DNA from: Clostridium sp. CAG:448
GTDB lineage: Bacteria > Bacillota > Clostridia > Oscillospirales > CAG-272
Length of the DNA stretch: 6,969 nucleotides
Assembly: GCA_000433415.1 (NCBI GenBank)
Contig: FR890403.1
Location: forward strand, 1 to 6,969
Reading direction: 5' to 3'
The translations under genes and the position numbers were made by a program. This document shows, in pieces, positions 5,847-6,969 of this stretch; the first letter of the stretch is position 1, and every line of letters begins with the position of its first letter. The notes below the pieces were generated by a model that saw nothing but the letters and a program-made list of their open reading frames with translations, was not told the origin of the DNA and did no database searches.

Positions 5847-6617
5847 ATGTTGAAACGAATTCTCACCTTGGGATTATGTCTGGTTTTGCTGATCACGTCT
5901 GTTGCATGCTCCAAAAGAAATACGGTCAAATATCCACGCGATATGAATTTGGATGATTTTGTGGCAATGGACTTCAACCTCGCATGGTTACAGACTTATG
6001 AAAATTATTGGAAAAAAGAGAATCACATGCTCCTTTACACGCGTTATTATTATGGGATTGTTGATGTTCCAGTGGAAGATTTTCAGGCGTGTATATATCC
6101 GATACCCGGATTGGGCGGTGGGACGATGGCGGTTGTTTATGTGAACCGAAATAATAAAGTCTGCCCGATTCAGGATTGGGAGGTGGATTATGCAGAGCTT
6201 CTTGTGATTCGTGATTCGAGCGGTGGTCACGACGATCCTGATTGGGTCCACTGGGGAACATATTGTGTTAAAAAATTTTTTGTTACCGTTGATTCGGATA
6301 CATCTGTGAAAACGGTCGATGGCATCAGAGAATGCAGAGACAATCCGGACAAGAGAGTTGGCTATAATTCGGATAACCATCTGTTCCAGTTCAGTTGGGG
6401 TGAAGGTGAAGGCGGCGGTCTTCTTTCAATCAGAATACATTTTAAGAAATATGAAAATATCGTATGGGACGCAAGTCTTATGGAGTGTAACGGTAACTAT
6501 TTCATTACATGCTATACAGGCGTGCATCACGACGGCTACTATGTCCCGGTTCCGGACAAATTAGTTCCCTATATCGAGGACAGTATTGCACAATCTGACT
6601 GGCAGTATGTCGGATAG
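5847..6617 (+). CDS. Putative lipoprotein, coupled partner of the hydrolase
   Basis: A 256-residue exported protein of no family I recognise. Its ATG directly follows the TAA of the hydrolase gene, with GGGGGTGA just upstream inside that gene, so translation is almost certainly coupled and the two products are likely made together. Residues 1-20 are a lipoprotein-like signal (KR, a hydrophobic core, then ITSVA) with Cys21 as the candidate lipidated residue. The -3 position is Ser rather than the usual Leu, so the lipobox is imperfect and ordinary secretion is possible. The mature part is rich in Tyr, Trp and acidic residues, with a glycine-rich turn WGEGEGGG (184-191), WVHWGTYC (133-140) and further cysteines at 82, 106, 140, 163, 214 and 222. 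No catalytic motif is visible. A role as chaperone, inhibitor or immunity protein, or membrane tether for the hydrolase is inferred from position only. Confidence 0.85.
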   Translation: MLKRILTLGLCLVLLITSVACSKRNTVKYPRDMNLDDFVAMDFNLAWLQTYENYWKKENHMLLYTRYYYGIVDVPVEDFQACIYPIPGLGGGTMAVVYVNRNNKVCPIQDWEVDYAELLVIRDSSGGHDDPDWVHWGTYCVKKFFVTVDSDTSVKTVDGIRECRDNPDKRVGYNSDNHLFQFSWGEGEGGGLLSIRIHFKKYENIVWDASLMECNGNYFITCYTGVHHDGYYVPVPDKLVPYIEDSIAQSDWQYVG

Positions 6618-6816
6618 CCTTGTGCCGCAAGCGATGCGGGAGAATCTGAAATTTTCGGGGTTGTAATATCGGGAAATATTGCAATCTCAACAGTTGGGTT
6701 TCCGATGCGATTGATGAGGTTGCTGCAAAGTAACGGTGATATTGTCCGAAGGGGCAGCTGACCGTCCGGTATTAGCCGGCGGGAGGGAAAAATGGAAAGG
6801 AAGGATGAGGACAAAA
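6618..6816. other. Structured intergenic region
   Basis: There is no gene here. Three possible hairpins occur: CCGCA/TGCGG (6625-6629 with 6635-6639), lacking a T-tract and so a poor terminator; TTGTAATAT/ATATTGCAA (6661-6669 with 6676-6684, one G-T pair, 6-base loop); and the GC-rich one at 6762-6782. I found no convincing sigma-A promoter, so the next gene may be read through from the hydrolase operon or use a promoter I cannot recognise. Confidence 0.5.
6762..6782 (+). other. GC-rich hairpin just upstream of the last gene
   Basis: CCG-T-CCGG (6762-6769) pairs with CCGGCGG (6776-6782), making a 7-bp all-GC stem with one bulged T and a 6-base loop. It ends 34 bases before the chosen start of the next gene and is followed by purine-rich DNA, not a T-tract. 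It could stabilise an mRNA 5' end or act as an operon-internal processing structure, but no function can be assigned. Confidence 0.4.
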
Positions 6817-6969
6817 ATGAAAATTTTACAATCAAAAAAGGTACATACGGTTGCTGCAATCCTGCTGTGTGCAGGAATCATGCCGATAACGTTACTGGTG
6901 TACCGGATCTCATTTGCGTATTGCCGTTCGGCTCCGATACTGATACATTTTTTGCTGCCGCTCTGCCAC
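6817..6969 (+). CDS. Start of a membrane or secreted protein, cut by window edge
   Basis: The first 51 codons of a gene that continues beyond the window. The product begins MKILQSKKVHT followed by a hydrophobic stretch (about residues 12-28) and, after RISFAYCRS, a second hydrophobic run (about 40-49), consistent with an N-terminal membrane anchor or a multi-pass protein. I start at 6817 because GGATGAGG ends 6 bases upstream. An in-frame ATG at 6805 would add MRTK. A second frame opening with ATG at 6792, preceded by GGGAGGG, is also open to the edge, but its product is polar and cysteine-containing with no signal and reads as less natural. The family is not recognisable from this fragment. 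Confidence 0.55.
   Translation, partial: MKILQSKKVHTVAAILLCAGIMPITLLVYRISFAYCRSAPILIHFLLPLCH

Noticed and set aside
6625..6655. Terminator after the lipoprotein gene
   Set aside because: The CCGCA/TGCGG stem is only 5 bp and is followed by GAGAATCTGAAATTTT rather than an adjacent T-tract.

Overview
This window looks like chromosomal DNA from a mid-to-low-GC Gram-positive bacterium, most likely a gut-type member of the class Clostridia. The grounds are near-consensus sigma-A promoters, strong AAGGAG-type ribosome binding sites, a PadR/HAAS-type regulator pair, and a DNRLRE plus ricin-lectin architecture of secreted protein that is common in that group. I cannot name a species.

Layout. Positions 1-319 hold no convincing gene, only the terminator(s) of a leftward operon. 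That operon (about 1581 down to 320) encodes, in order of transcription, a PadR-family repressor, a one-pass membrane protein with a HAAS/DUF1700-like N-terminal domain, and a 170-residue secreted protein of unknown function. The genes overlap or lie 4 bases apart. Between 1582 and 1757 sit two divergent promoters, one of them a perfect TTGACA-17-TATAAT. Three copies of the heptamer ATAGTAT (one inverted) are placed so that a single regulator could control both directions. To the right is a 1362-residue secreted protein (1758-5846). From N to C terminus it has a signal peptide, an N-terminal module like those of WapA/Rhs-type proteins, a DNRLRE domain, two ricin-type beta-trefoils, a BIG2-like Ig domain, and an LCAT-like alpha/beta hydrolase with a complete Ser-Asp-His triad. 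Its stop codon abuts the ATG of a 256-residue putative lipoprotein (5847-6617). After about 200 bases of structured intergenic DNA, a new membrane or secreted protein begins and runs off the right edge.

How it may work together. The large protein is built to be exported, bind glycan or cell surface, and hydrolyse a lipid or ester. The translationally coupled lipoprotein is a natural candidate for a partner, chaperone or immunity/protection protein. The divergent PadR operon is the likely local regulator. The architecture (a WapA-like delivery end, a hydrolase where a C-terminal toxin would sit, then a coupled lipoprotein) makes an effector/immunity reading possible, but a secreted nutrient lipase with an accessory lipoprotein fits equally well. 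No mobile elements, CRISPR arrays or intact RNA genes were recognised.
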